Shown here in pieces: positions 28,101-35,512 of a stretch of DNA of 64,000 bases. Position 1 is the stretch's first letter; each line of letters begins with the position of its first letter. Source of the stretch: Pelistega ratti (GTDB lineage Bacteria; Pseudomonadota; Gammaproteobacteria; Burkholderiales; Burkholderiaceae_B); assembly GCF_009833965.1 (NCBI RefSeq), contig NZ_CP047165.1:62001-126000 (forward strand). The letters run 5' to 3'. Below the pieces are notes generated by a model. It was not told the DNA's origin and ran no database searches. It was given only the letters and a program-made list of their open reading frames with translations. Position numbers and translations under genes: made by a program.

Positions 28101-31100
28101 AAAAAGATCTAGCCGTAAATGGTAATTCAACTGTTAAAGGTAACTCAACAGTCGAAGGCGATAGCACCGTGAAAGGCAATGCGACCTTTGAGAAAGACAC
28201 CCTAACGAAAGGTAATGCCACTTTTGAAAAAGATACCATCACGAAAGGAAACGCCACAATCGGTGGTGATTTAGGGGTCAATGGTACAACGACCACCAAA
28301 GACTTAATGGTGACTAATAACGCGACCATTGCGAAAGATTTAGCCGTAAATGGTAATTCAACTGTTAAAGGTAACTCAACAGTCGAAGGCGATAGCACCG
28401 TGAAAGGCAATGCGACCTTTGAGAAAGACACCCTAACGAAAGGTAATGCCACTTTTGAGAAAGATACCATCACAAAAGGGAACGCGACAATTGGTGGTGA
28501 CTTAGGAGTCAATGGTACAACGACCACCAAAGACTTAACGGTGACTAATAACGCGACCATTGCGAAAGATTTAGCCGTAAATGGTAATTCAACTGTTAAA
28601 GGTAACTCAACAGTCGAAGGCGATAGCACCGTGAAAGGTAATGCGACCTTTGAGAAAGATACTTTAACCAAAGGTAATGCCACCGTTGAGGGTAATCACC
28701 TTGTCAAAGGTAACTCAACAGTCGAAGGTGATAGTCTTGTGAAAGGCAATGCGACCTTTGAGAAAGATACCTTAACCAAAGGCAATGCGACCTTTGAAAA
28801 AGACACCTTAACCAAAGGCAATGCCACCGTTGAGGGTAACCACCTTGTCAAAGGTAACTCAACAGTCGAAGGTGATAGCACCGTGAAAGGTAATGCGACT
28901 TTTGAGAAAGATACCCTAACGAAAGGCAATGCCACCGTTGAGGGTAACCACCTTGTCAAAGGTAACTCAACAGTTGAAGGGGATAGTCTTGTGAAAGGCA
29001 ATGCGACTTTTGAGAAAGACACCTTAACCAAAGGGAATGCCACCGTTGAGGGTAACCATCTTGTCAAAGGTAATGCTACTGTTGAGGGTGATAGCCTTGT
29101 GAAAGGTAATGCGACTTTTGAAAAAGACACCTTAACCAAAGGCAATGCCACCGTTGAGGGTAACCATCTTGTCAAAGGTAACTCTACCGTTGAGGGTGAT
29201 AGCCTTGTAAAAGGCAATGCGACCTTTGAGAAAGACACCTTAACCAAGGGTAATGCGACTTTCGAAAAAGATACCCTAACCAAAGGCAATGCTACCGTTG
29301 AAGGTAACCATCTTGTCAAAGGTAACTCAACAGTTGAAGGGGATAGTCTTGTAAAAGGTAATGCAATCTTTGAGAAAGACACCTTAACCAAAGGTAATGC
29401 CACCGTTGAGGGCAATCACCTTGTCAAAGGTAACTCAACAGTCGAAGGGGATAGTCTTGTGAAAGGCAATGCGACTTTTGAGAAAGACACCTTAACCAAA
29501 GGCAATGCCACCGTTGAGGGTAACCACCTTGTCAAAGGTAACTCAACAGTTGAAGGGGATAGTCTTGTGAAAGGCAATGCGACTTTTGAAAAAGACACCT
29601 TAACGAAAGGTAATGCTACCGTTGAGGGTAACCACCTTGTCAAAGGTAACTCTACCGTTGAAGGGGATAGTCTTGTGAAAGGCAATGCGACTTTTGAGAA
29701 AGACACCTTAACCAAAGGTAATGCCACCGTTGAGGGTAACCACCTTGTCAAAGGTAACTCAACAGTCGAAGGCGATAGCACCGTGAAAGGTAATGCGACC
29801 TTTGAAAAAGATACCTTAACTAAAGGTAATGCCACCGTTGAGGGTAACCACCTTGTCAAAGGTAACTCAACAGTCGAAGGCGATAGCACCGTGAAAGGTA
29901 ATGCGACCTTTGAGAAAGATACCCTAACGAAAGGCAATGCCACCGTTGAGGGTAACCACCTTGTCAAAGGTAATTCTACTGTTGAGGGTGATAGTCTTGT
30001 GAAAGGCAATACGACTTTTGAAAAAAACACCTTAACCAAAGGCAATGCCACCGTTGAGGGTAACCATCTTGTCAAAGGTAATTCTACTGTTGAGGGTGAT
30101 AGTCTTGTGAAAGGCAATACGACTTTTGAAAAAAACACCTTAACCAAAGGCAATGCCACCGTTGAGGGTAACCATCTTGTCAAAGGTAACTCAACAGTTG
30201 AAGGGGATAGTCTTGTGAAAGGCAATGCGACTTTTGAGAAAGATACCCTAACCAAAGGTAATGCTACCGTTGAAGGTAACCACCTTGTCAAAGGTAACTC
30301 AACAGTCGAAGGTGATAGTCTTGTGAAAGGCAATGCAACCTTTGAGAAAGATACCCTAACGAAAGGTAATGCCACCGTTGAAGGTAACCATCTTGTCAAA
30401 GGTAACTCAACAGTCGAAGGTGATAGCACAGTCAAAGGTAATGCCTCTTTTGAAAAAGATATTTCTGTGGCAGGTACAATAACGACTAAAGATTTAACGG
30501 TTACTAACAATGCAACTGTTAATAATCTTGCAGCAACAAATGGTTCTATTACTAACCTTAACTCAACCAATGCTAATATCACGCATTTAGCTGCGGCAGA
30601 AGCAACGCTTGGTAAGGTAAAAATTGATCATATGCTTGTCTTAGGTGATAATGCAACGATTGATTTAGGTAAGTCTGATATTGAAGGACAATTCAATATC
30701 TACGGTAATACCGAGAAGAAAAAACTGGGTGATGCTATTAATCAGCTACAAACAACGGGCCCAATTGTTTATACGCAAAATAATCAAGTTGTTCAGAAGC
30801 AGACGAATGAAGTGTCACTCAATGGGGCAGGTGGTACAGGTACACCAGTACGCCTAAGTAATGTTGCTAATCCAGTTAAAGATACGGATGCGGTTAATTT
30901 AGGTTATCTCAAATCTAATATTAATCAAGTCAATAACCGTATCAGTGATGTGGATCGCCGCTTACGAGGTGGTATTGCTTCTGCTACCGCAATTGGATTG
31001 TTACCCCAACCTAGTCGTCCGGGAGAAAGTATGCTGAGTGTTGGTGGTAGTACTTATCGAGGTACTTCTGCTGTTGCAGTTGGTTACTCTAAGATGTCGG

Positions 31101-31189
31101 ATAACGGTAATATTGTTATTAAAGTAAGTGGTAGTGCCAATACGACAGGAGATTATATCGGTGGTGCAGCTGTGGGTTGGAAATTCTAA
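22169..31189 (+). CDS. Giant trimeric autotransporter adhesin with YadA head and hexapeptide-repeat stalk
   Basis: The product is 3006 aa. It has an extended signal peptide (MNKVFRVIFN...VVVSELVKG), a hydrophobic core and a cleavage site after NAFA at residue 71. A YadA-type head of about 14-residue repeats (AIAIG, VALGY, SVAIG, STAIG, TAVGF) spans residues 72-330, followed by a neck (STDAVNGSQL). Residues about 593-767 are coiled coil, including eight 14-residue TANTAKDIA units. A Trp-ring domain (GWNITTD) follows. From about residue 1085 to 2770, interrupted by a neck near 1770, the stalk is built from six-residue units such as GNATVE, GNSTVK, KDTLTK and GDSLVK. The C-terminus is a YadA anchor (SRPGESMLSVGG to GWKF). 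It lies in tandem with the first adhesin. Ligand and stalk fold are not known from sequence. Confidence 0.95.
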   Translation: MNKVFRVIFNRTTESWVVVSELVKGYSKSSSNNTVEIAEGKESKGQSFTRGIKTIAISSVIMMVIMPNAFAVTAGGEAIKWATGQGTAIAGGDANGDSNAIAIGRANDKVTSDHSAKAHAPGAIAIGTKSNVGGGANSGVALGYDTSVTGGIRSVAIGAGSRANGTTATVLGGNAKADGKGALSLGANTTATGEGATAVGTLSNATAAWSTAIGYNTTASQSSTAIGQNAKAMASSTGEPSIAIGFSSNASGANTIAIGTNAAVTGGGGGVALGNKAKVTGGNHGTALGSEALAAAVGTTAVGFNAKAEHRYSVALGRESVTSNVHTTNATTYTYKDASGADKTVNFAGRANSDYGVVSVGASGKERQIINVAAGSLTPTSTDAVNGSQLHAVMTNSGFNIQQNSVSKSRINNNGVVNFVDGDYTKSAVNGSSVKVNVVTQDISTNANGVTSASGTAGLTTAKTVSDAINNAFANSSFLIKANGDNGSKVKRNDSINIVQGTNINVTRNGTDITIKTVDNPKFKQVEVTEKLNVGAGGSLTVSGTSNLRGNVLLGGEGKNITFQGGSNVDMGNNKIHSVADGTALTDAVNKKQLDAVNRVANTANNTANTAKTTADMAKTTADTAKTTADTASATANSANTTANTAKDIASTANTTANTAKDIANTANTTANTAKDIASTANTTANTAKDIANTANTIANTAKDIANTANTTANTAKDIANTANTTANTAKDIASTANTTANTAKDIANTANTTANNANNTANTALNKVNQGWNITTDKTEGGNVGGSNSTNVQMGDTVKVIAGKNLNITQSGKDITLSVNDSPSFTSLTTSNGATIGSDLTVNGSTTVKDLTASGNTSLKNVTLGANSTFNAGGNRLTNLSNATEGNDATTLSQVESLIKEATTNASNINTTNLSASNGTITNLTSSNGTITNLTSTNGTITNLNSDKIEANDGTFNKTLVSKGETTLSGNTTIGGENKTFNIANGTTVNMGNNVVSGVANGTAATDAVNKQQLDAVANNPLKFVGNLGDTSRKLGETLNISGAATTSGDYSSKNVKTNVTEGKVEIQIAEKPEFETISTTGDATIGGNSTVKGNSTVKGDATFEKDTLTKGNATVKGNSTVEGTTTTKDLTVTNNANIAKDLTVNGNSTVDGNSTVKGDATFEKDTLTKGNATVKGNSTVEGTTTTKDLTVTNNANIAKDLTVNGNSTVDGNSTVKGDATFEKDTLTKGNATVKGNSTVEGTTTTKDLTVTNNANIAKDLTVNGNSTVKGDATFEKDTLTKGNATFEKDTITKGNATIGGDLGVNGTTTTKDLTVTNNANIAKDLTVNGNSTVKGDATFEKDTLTKGNATVKGNSTVEGTSTTKDLTVTNNANIAKDLTVNGNSTVDGNSTVKGDATFEKDTLTKGNATVKGNSTVEGTTTTKDLTVTNNANIAKDLTVNGNSTVKGDATFEKDTLTKGNATVKGNSIVEGTTTTKDLTVTNNANIAKDLTVNGNSTVKGDATFEKDTLTKGNATFEKDTITKGNATIGGDLGVNGTTTTKDLTVTNNANIAKDLTVNGNSTVKGDATFEKDTLTKGNATVKGNSTVEGTTTTKDLTVTNNANIAKDLTVNGNSTVKGDATFEKDTLTKGNATVKGNSTVEGTSTTKDLTVTNNANIAKDLTVNGNSTVDGNSTVKGDATFEKDTLTKGNATVKGNSTVEGTTTTKDLTVTNNATINNLTAEKGTFNNQLTSTGETVLSGNTTIGGKDKTFTVSNGTKVDMGSNVISNISDGKVEKDSKDAVTGGQLYTTIQSFSNLTDKGMNFTGNNGEIINRKLGDTLTVQGSLAAGKEADSSNIRTVANAVTGVIEILMAKDPTFRNLTATGNTTIGGDLGVNGTTTTKDLTVTNNATIEKDLAVKGNSTFEKDTLTKGNATVEGDNLVKGNATFEKDTLTKGNATFEKDTITKGNATIGGDLGVNGTMTTKDLTVTNNATIEKDLAVNGNSTVKGNSTVEGDSTVKGNATFEKDTLTKGNATFEKDTITKGNATIGGDLGVNGTTTTKDLMVTNNATIAKDLAVNGNSTVKGNSTVEGDSTVKGNATFEKDTLTKGNATFEKDTITKGNATIGGDLGVNGTTTTKDLTVTNNATIAKDLAVNGNSTVKGNSTVEGDSTVKGNATFEKDTLTKGNATVEGNHLVKGNSTVEGDSLVKGNATFEKDTLTKGNATFEKDTLTKGNATVEGNHLVKGNSTVEGDSTVKGNATFEKDTLTKGNATVEGNHLVKGNSTVEGDSLVKGNATFEKDTLTKGNATVEGNHLVKGNATVEGDSLVKGNATFEKDTLTKGNATVEGNHLVKGNSTVEGDSLVKGNATFEKDTLTKGNATFEKDTLTKGNATVEGNHLVKGNSTVEGDSLVKGNAIFEKDTLTKGNATVEGNHLVKGNSTVEGDSLVKGNATFEKDTLTKGNATVEGNHLVKGNSTVEGDSLVKGNATFEKDTLTKGNATVEGNHLVKGNSTVEGDSLVKGNATFEKDTLTKGNATVEGNHLVKGNSTVEGDSTVKGNATFEKDTLTKGNATVEGNHLVKGNSTVEGDSTVKGNATFEKDTLTKGNATVEGNHLVKGNSTVEGDSLVKGNTTFEKNTLTKGNATVEGNHLVKGNSTVEGDSLVKGNTTFEKNTLTKGNATVEGNHLVKGNSTVEGDSLVKGNATFEKDTLTKGNATVEGNHLVKGNSTVEGDSLVKGNATFEKDTLTKGNATVEGNHLVKGNSTVEGDSTVKGNASFEKDISVAGTITTKDLTVTNNATVNNLAATNGSITNLNSTNANITHLAAAEATLGKVKIDHMLVLGDNATIDLGKSDIEGQFNIYGNTEKKKLGDAINQLQTTGPIVYTQNNQVVQKQTNEVSLNGAGGTGTPVRLSNVANPVKDTDAVNLGYLKSNINQVNNRISDVDRRLRGGIASATAIGLLPQPSRPGESMLSVGGSTYRGTSAVAVGYSKMSDNGNIVIKVSGSANTTGDYIGGAAVGWKF
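24104..24439 (+). repeat. Eight 42-bp tandem repeats (coiled coil) in the second adhesin gene
   Basis: The AKDI codons recur every 42 bases from 24104 to 24398, eight times. Each unit codes for 14 residues, exactly two heptads, of the type AKDIANTANTTANT. Unit gain or loss would lengthen or shorten the coiled coil without losing frame or heptad phase. Confidence 0.95.
25420..27320 (+). repeat. First hexapeptide-repeat array of the second adhesin stalk
   Basis: Units read VKGNST, VEGTTT, KDLTVT, NNANIA, KDLTVN, GDATFE, KDTLTK and so on, in unbroken six-residue phase. They are organised in higher-order repeats of about 54-66 residues, with several nearly identical DNA copies. Confidence 0.9.
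27860..30470 (+). repeat. Second hexapeptide-repeat array, dominated by sixteen 108-bp units
   Basis: From about 28680 the 36-residue unit NATVEGNHLVKG/NSTVEGDSLVKG/NATFEKDTLTKG recurs sixteen times. The HLVKG codons recur every 108 bases (first 28703, last 30395), with two steps of 144 bases where one 12-residue FEKDTLTKGNAT block is doubled. The part before 28680 mixes FEKDT, GGDLGVNG and KDLTVTN units. All steps are multiples of 36 bases. Confidence 0.95.
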
Positions 31190-31217
31190 CCTTATGTAAA
31201 ACACCTGTATAAAACCA

Positions 31218-31261
31218 AAAATCGCCAATTATTTCTTTGTAAATGATTGGCGATTTTTTTT
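31218..31261 (+). terminator. Terminator of the second adhesin gene, possibly bidirectional
   Basis: Stem AAATCGCCAAT (31219-31229) with ATTGGCGATTT (31246-31256), followed by a T run. On the other strand the stem is followed by TTTTTGG, so it may also end rng transcripts, whose stop lies at 31343. Confidence 0.9.
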
Positions 31262-31342
31262 GTGGAAAATTAAAATAACAGCGTAATAGAGCTAAGGTAA
31301 GATTTATAAAATACTATATTTCAGTATAAAAAAAGTATATAC

Positions 31343-32809
31343 CTAAAGTAAAATAATATCGTACATCTCTTGTGTATAGGTATTATCAACTTCTAGGCTA
31401 ATAGGTTTCCCTATAAAATCATCTAACATAGCTAGAAAATTACTTTCTTCATCTAAGAATAAATCAATTACTGCTGGCGATAAAATTAAACGAAACTCTT
31501 TAGGGTTAAACTGTTTTGCTTCACGAAGAATTTCACGCATAATAGTATATGCAATCGTTTTAGCGGTGCGAATATAACCACGGCTATCACATGTTGGGCA
31601 GGGTTCAGTTAGCAAGGTTGCTAGGGAATCCCGCATTCGTTTTCGCGTCATTTCTACTAGACCAAGTGCAGAGAAACCATTAATTGTTGTGCGTGTTCTA
31701 TCTTTAGATAAGGCTTTTTTGAGTTCGTCCAATACAGCGGTTTGATGATCAGCATTATCCATATCGATAAAGTCGATAATAATAATTCCTCCCAAATTGC
31801 GTAATCTAAGCTGTCGGGCAATTTCAATACTTGCTTCTAAATTAGTTTTAAAAATCGTATCATTAAAATTACGCCAACCAATAAAGCCCCCTGTATTAAC
31901 ATCAATACTTGTCAATGCTTCTGTTTGATCAATGACTAAATAACCCCCTGATTTAAGATTAACACGGCGAGAAAGGGCAGTATTAATCTCATCTTCAATA
32001 TTTGAAATATCAAATAATGGTTTACTGCCGCTATAGTATTTTGCTTTATCAACAATTTCAGGCGTATAAATAGTTGACCATTTGGTAAGGTGCTGAAATG
32101 CAATACGAGAATCAACCTCAACAGATAGTGTTTCTGGTTCAACCATATCACGCATCACTCGTTCAAGTAAATTAAGATCTTGATAAATCAGGCAAGGGGC
32201 TGCCTGTGTTTGGAGGCTTTTTTGAATATCTTTCCACCGTAGATTAAGATAGTGTATATCTCGAAGGATTTCTTCGTCATTTGCTTGTTCTGCTTGCGTG
32301 CGGATAATGTAGCCACCTTTTTCATCTGGGTGCATCAACTGCATCACTTTTTCTTTGAGACGATCTCGCTCGGTCTCTGATTCAATTTTTTGTGAAACAC
32401 CAATATGGCTATCAAAGGGAATATACACAAGCATTCGCCCAGCAATACTGATTTGATTCGATAGCCTAGCTCCCTTATTATTGATAGCATCTTTGATGAC
32501 TTGTACCATAATGGTTTGTCCTTCAAATAGTATTTTTTCTATTTGTTGTTGAGGTAAACCATTATTCCGAGCAATTCTATTTTCTCGTAAATCAGCGATA
32601 TGAATAAAAGCGGCTTTTTCTAGTCCAATATCAATAAAAGCACTTTGCATACCGGGCAATACACGAACAACTTTACCTAAGTAAACATTACCTACCTTAC
32701 CTCTTTGGTTGGATCGCTCAATATGGACTTCTTGTAGTGTACCTTGCTCCATAATGGCAACCCGTGTTTCAAAAGGGGTAACATTTACTAAAATTTGTTC
32801 GCTCATCAT
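31343..32809 (-). CDS. rng: Ribonuclease G
   Basis: The protein has 488 aa, the same length as E. coli RNase G. This endonuclease processes the 5' end of 16S rRNA and degrades some mRNAs. The S1 domain is at the N-terminus (GNVYLGKVVRVLPGMQSAFIDIG). The catalytic DNase-I-like region has TSIDVNTGGF and IIIIDFIDMDN, with the metal-binding aspartates. The zinc-link CPTC (C404, C407) holds the dimer. There is no C-terminal degradosome scaffold, which separates it from RNase E. Two adjacent ATG codons can serve as start; neither has a strong Shine-Dalgarno. It diverges from folE. Confidence 0.95.
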   Translation of the reverse strand: MMSEQILVNVTPFETRVAIMEQGTLQEVHIERSNQRGKVGNVYLGKVVRVLPGMQSAFIDIGLEKAAFIHIADLRENRIARNNGLPQQQIEKILFEGQTIMVQVIKDAINNKGARLSNQISIAGRMLVYIPFDSHIGVSQKIESETERDRLKEKVMQLMHPDEKGGYIIRTQAEQANDEEILRDIHYLNLRWKDIQKSLQTQAAPCLIYQDLNLLERVMRDMVEPETLSVEVDSRIAFQHLTKWSTIYTPEIVDKAKYYSGSKPLFDISNIEDEINTALSRRVNLKSGGYLVIDQTEALTSIDVNTGGFIGWRNFNDTIFKTNLEASIEIARQLRLRNLGGIIIIDFIDMDNADHQTAVLDELKKALSKDRTRTTINGFSALGLVEMTRKRMRDSLATLLTEPCPTCDSRGYIRTAKTIAYTIMREILREAKQFNPKEFRLILSPAVIDLFLDEESNFLAMLDDFIGKPISLEVDNTYTQEMYDIILL

Positions 32810-33039
32810 CGTTGTCTTATGTATAAAAAGAGGGGATTAAGTTTACAGTAAAACTATACTTATTATATATAGAGTGGGGGCTTTAGGGTAAAATAATCCG
32901 ATTAATAATGGCTTATCTGCCTGAAAATAGGCAAATAAATTGTCAGATAAATCCCTAGTGGATAAAATACTTATTCATTATAGAATAAATAGTATGTATT
33001 ATTTATAGCGAAATTGATTATCATTTAGGAAAAAACATA

Positions 33040-33735
33040 GTGAGTGATTCTAAAGAAACAACGTATATCTCAAACGTTATTCGACAACGTATCAAAGAGG
33101 CAGGTAAACGTTTTAATGCCAATGACAATATTGCAGAATTTATTAAACCGGGTGAATTAACATTACTACAAGAAGAAGTCGAGCAAAAATTTACAGACGT
33201 ATTACAAAGCCTAGTGATTGATACGGAAACAGACCACAATACTAGAGAAACCGCTAAACGCGTGGCAAAGATGTATATTCAAGAGGTGTTTTCAGGGCGA
33301 TATACTGAAATGCCGGATGTGACAGAATTTCCGAATATTGAGAAGCTCAATGAATTAATCATTGTTGGGCCTATTACCATACGCAGTGCGTGTTCGCACC
33401 ATTTTTGTCCAATTATGGGAAAATGTTGGATAGGTATTATGCCGAATGAAAAATCTAATCTCATTGGCTTATCTAAATATGCACGATTAGCGAGTTGGGT
33501 GATGCAGCGTCCGCAAATACAAGAAGAGGCGGTTATTCAATTATCTGATTTATTAGTTAAAAAAATGCAACCTGATGGTTTAGCAGTGGTGATGAAAGCC
33601 GATCACTTTTGCATGCACTGGCGAGGGGTCAAGGATTTAGACTCTAAAATGATTAATAGTGTGATGCGAGGCTCTTTCCTAAAAAACTCAGATTTACGAA
33701 AAGAGTTTTTATCATTAATTAATCATGCGGCATAG
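33040..33735 (+). CDS. folE: GTP cyclohydrolase I
   Basis: FolE opens GTP to 7,8-dihydroneopterin triphosphate, the first step of folate (tetrahydropterin) synthesis. The 231-aa protein has the zinc ligands in SACSHHFCP (C118, H121) and DHFCMHWRG (C191), and the GTP-binding segment NLIGLSKYARL. The start is GTG at 33040 with AGGA at 33027-33030; no in-frame ATG is upstream. The 231-residue length includes an N-terminal helix longer than in the shortest FolE proteins. The gene stands alone, with a terminator after it, and diverges from rng across a 230-base region. Confidence 0.95.
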   Translation: MSDSKETTYISNVIRQRIKEAGKRFNANDNIAEFIKPGELTLLQEEVEQKFTDVLQSLVIDTETDHNTRETAKRVAKMYIQEVFSGRYTEMPDVTEFPNIEKLNELIIVGPITIRSACSHHFCPIMGKCWIGIMPNEKSNLIGLSKYARLASWVMQRPQIQEEAVIQLSDLLVKKMQPDGLAVVMKADHFCMHWRGVKDLDSKMINSVMRGSFLKNSDLRKEFLSLINHAA

Positions 33736-33760
33736 TGTGATAAGTAAATAGTAGTAGAGG

Positions 33761-33791
33761 AAAGGAAGTTAATCATTCACTTCCTTTTTTA
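33761..33791 (+). terminator. Terminator of folE
   Basis: Stem AAAGGAAGT (33761-33769) with ACTTCCTTT (33779-33787), a 9-base loop and a T run. Confidence 0.85.
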
Positions 33792-34081
33792 TAATTAAGA
33801 GAGTATCGTATTTTTTATACCTAATACAGTCAATGTTTAAGGGTAATAGCAACAACCAAGTATAGTGTTTACTTCAAGATTATAGAGAATAAAGTGTGCC
33901 TTGTCACTATTTGTAATAAGCACTTAATCTTTTTAGTAAATTATTATTTTAAATTTCTATTAATTAACAAATATTTACGTTGCGTTATTTTGATACGACA
34001 TAATCGTTATAAATCATACTTTACCTATTGATAAATGTTTAGGTTTGGCTATAATCCACCTTTATTTAAAGGAATAACCGT
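33792..34081. other. Intergenic region upstream of the PQQ dehydrogenase
   Basis: About 290 bases with no gene. The distal part is AT-rich with no structure I could support. The last 55 bases hold the promoter and ribosome site of the dehydrogenase gene, listed separately. Confidence 0.6.
34028..34055 (+). promoter_or_regulatory. Sigma-70 type promoter of the PQQ sugar dehydrogenase gene
   Basis: TTGATA at 34028-34033 (five of six to the -35 consensus), a 16-base spacer and a perfect TATAAT at 34050-34055. The ribosome site AAAGGA (34068-34073) lies 8 bases before the ATG at 34082. The predicted leader is only about 20 bases, so no leader control is expected. Confidence 0.7.
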
Positions 34082-35467
34082 ATGAAAAAAACACTTTTGG
34101 CACTTTCTATTGGCGTATTATTAAGTACACCGGTTTTTGCGAAAACGGGTGATACTGTTGATATCAGTGAGCCTTTTGTGGGAACTGTATTAGTTGATGG
34201 ATTAGAAAGTCCTTGGGAAATGTTATGGGGTGCAGATAATCAAATCTGGATTACCGAAAGACAAGGTAAAAATATTGTTCAAATTGATCCAGAAACAGGG
34301 AAACGTACTGTACTCTGGCATAATGATGTGATTTTTTCTGCTCCACCACACCAAGGCTTATTAGGGTTGACTTTTGCCCCTGATTTTTTATCAGGTAAAG
34401 GTGAAAACCACTTGTTTACTGCTTATACCTATGAACAAGAGGGTAAAAAGTTTGCTCGAATTGTACGCTTAACGTATGATGCCAACACCAAACAATTAGG
34501 TCATGAGCAAATTATTTTAGATAAAATTCCTGCAAGTGATGACCACAATTCAGGTCGTTTACGCTTAGGCCCAGATAATAAGTTGTATTATACAATTGGT
34601 GATCAGGGACATAATCAAGGTAAACATATTGATAAACCTATCCAATCACAAGAGCTACCTACGGCAGATCAAGTAAAAAATCATGATTATGCCTTATATG
34701 TGGGTAAAATTTTACGTTTAAATCAAGATGGTTCTATTCCTACTGATAACCCTGAACTCAATGGGGTTAAAAGTCATGTATGGGCATATGGTTTCCGTAA
34801 CTCTCAAGGTTTAGCATTTGTGGGAGATACTTTATTTTCTGTGGAGCATGGCCCTTCTTCCGATGATGAATTAAATCGTATCGAGAAAGGCGGTAACTAT
34901 GGCTGGCCAAATGTTGCTGGTTATAAAGATAATGCTGGTTATGTCTATGCGGATTGGTCTAAAGCCAGTACAGCATTGCAAAAACAATTTAATCCTAATG
35001 TCATTCCTGCTGGTGTACCAGTACAACAAGAGAGTGAATTTACGGCAGATAATCTTAAAGATCCACAAAAAACTTTCTTTACAGTCTCAAGTAGCCATAA
35101 TTACACAGATGCTAATTGTGGTGAGTTAAGTTACTTATGCTGGCCAACAATTGCACCATCAAATGTGATTTACTATCCTAAAGATGGTAAAATCACGGAA
35201 TGGCGTAACTCTTTATTGATTACTACCTTAAAAAATGGGGCAATTTATCGTGTTCCTTTAGATGCGAGTGGAACACAAGTACAAGGTGATTTTAGTAAAC
35301 ACTTTAAAACAAATAACCGCTATCGTAATGCTGTTATCGGTAAAGACACAGGCAAAATTTATGTGGCTACAGATGCAGTAGGTAATGGTATTAGTAAAGA
35401 AGGTAAGCCAAATACAGAGATGGCTAATAAAGGTGCTATTATCGTATTTGACTACCAAGGTAAATAA
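34082..35467 (+). CDS. PQQ-dependent soluble sugar dehydrogenase (sGDH type), periplasmic
   Basis: The 461-aa protein has a Sec signal peptide (MKKTLLALSIGVLL...VFA, cleaved at about residue 20). It aligns along its length with the Acinetobacter calcoaceticus soluble quinoprotein glucose dehydrogenase (GdhB), a six-bladed beta-propeller that oxidises aldoses to lactones with PQQ and calcium. The catalytic His is in SDDHNSGRL (H155). The PQQ-contacting Arg and Gln are in GFRNSQGLAF (R239, Q242). The YYTIGDQG and KGGNYGWPNVAGYKD blocks are also kept, as is the disulfide-type Cys pair in NCGELSYLCWP. A strong promoter lies just upstream. The next gene is a PqqU-like receptor, which suggests that the cofactor is imported. 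No PQQ synthesis genes are in the window. The sugar oxidised is not known. Confidence 0.9.
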   Translation: MKKTLLALSIGVLLSTPVFAKTGDTVDISEPFVGTVLVDGLESPWEMLWGADNQIWITERQGKNIVQIDPETGKRTVLWHNDVIFSAPPHQGLLGLTFAPDFLSGKGENHLFTAYTYEQEGKKFARIVRLTYDANTKQLGHEQIILDKIPASDDHNSGRLRLGPDNKLYYTIGDQGHNQGKHIDKPIQSQELPTADQVKNHDYALYVGKILRLNQDGSIPTDNPELNGVKSHVWAYGFRNSQGLAFVGDTLFSVEHGPSSDDELNRIEKGGNYGWPNVAGYKDNAGYVYADWSKASTALQKQFNPNVIPAGVPVQQESEFTADNLKDPQKTFFTVSSSHNYTDANCGELSYLCWPTIAPSNVIYYPKDGKITEWRNSLLITTLKNGAIYRVPLDASGTQVQGDFSKHFKTNNRYRNAVIGKDTGKIYVATDAVGNGISKEGKPNTEMANKGAIIVFDYQGK

Positions 35468-35474
35468 TTTGATG

Positions 35475-35497
35475 GGGCGGGTAATCCGCCCTTTTTA
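35475..35497 (+). terminator. Terminator hairpin between the PQQ dehydrogenase and the PqqU-like gene
   Basis: Perfect 6-bp GC stem GGGCGG (35475-35480) with CCGCCC (35486-35491), a 5-base loop and TTTTTA. It ends only about 16 bases before the receptor start, leaving no room for a separate promoter. Confidence 0.85.
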
Positions 35498-35512
35498 TTC
35501 GTGGATCACAAA

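Noticed and set aside
24104..30470. Regular direct repeats resembling a CRISPR array
   Set aside because: Repeat units are contiguous, protein coding and in frame. There are no unique spacers, no partly palindromic 28-37 base repeats and no cas genes.
23437..30582. Long minus-strand reading frames (up to 677 aa) over the second adhesin gene
   Set aside because: They are mirror frames of the tandem repeats, giving low-complexity AVLAVV- and LPLTV-type peptides with no ribosome sites. They follow repeat periodicity and codon composition rather than gene structure.
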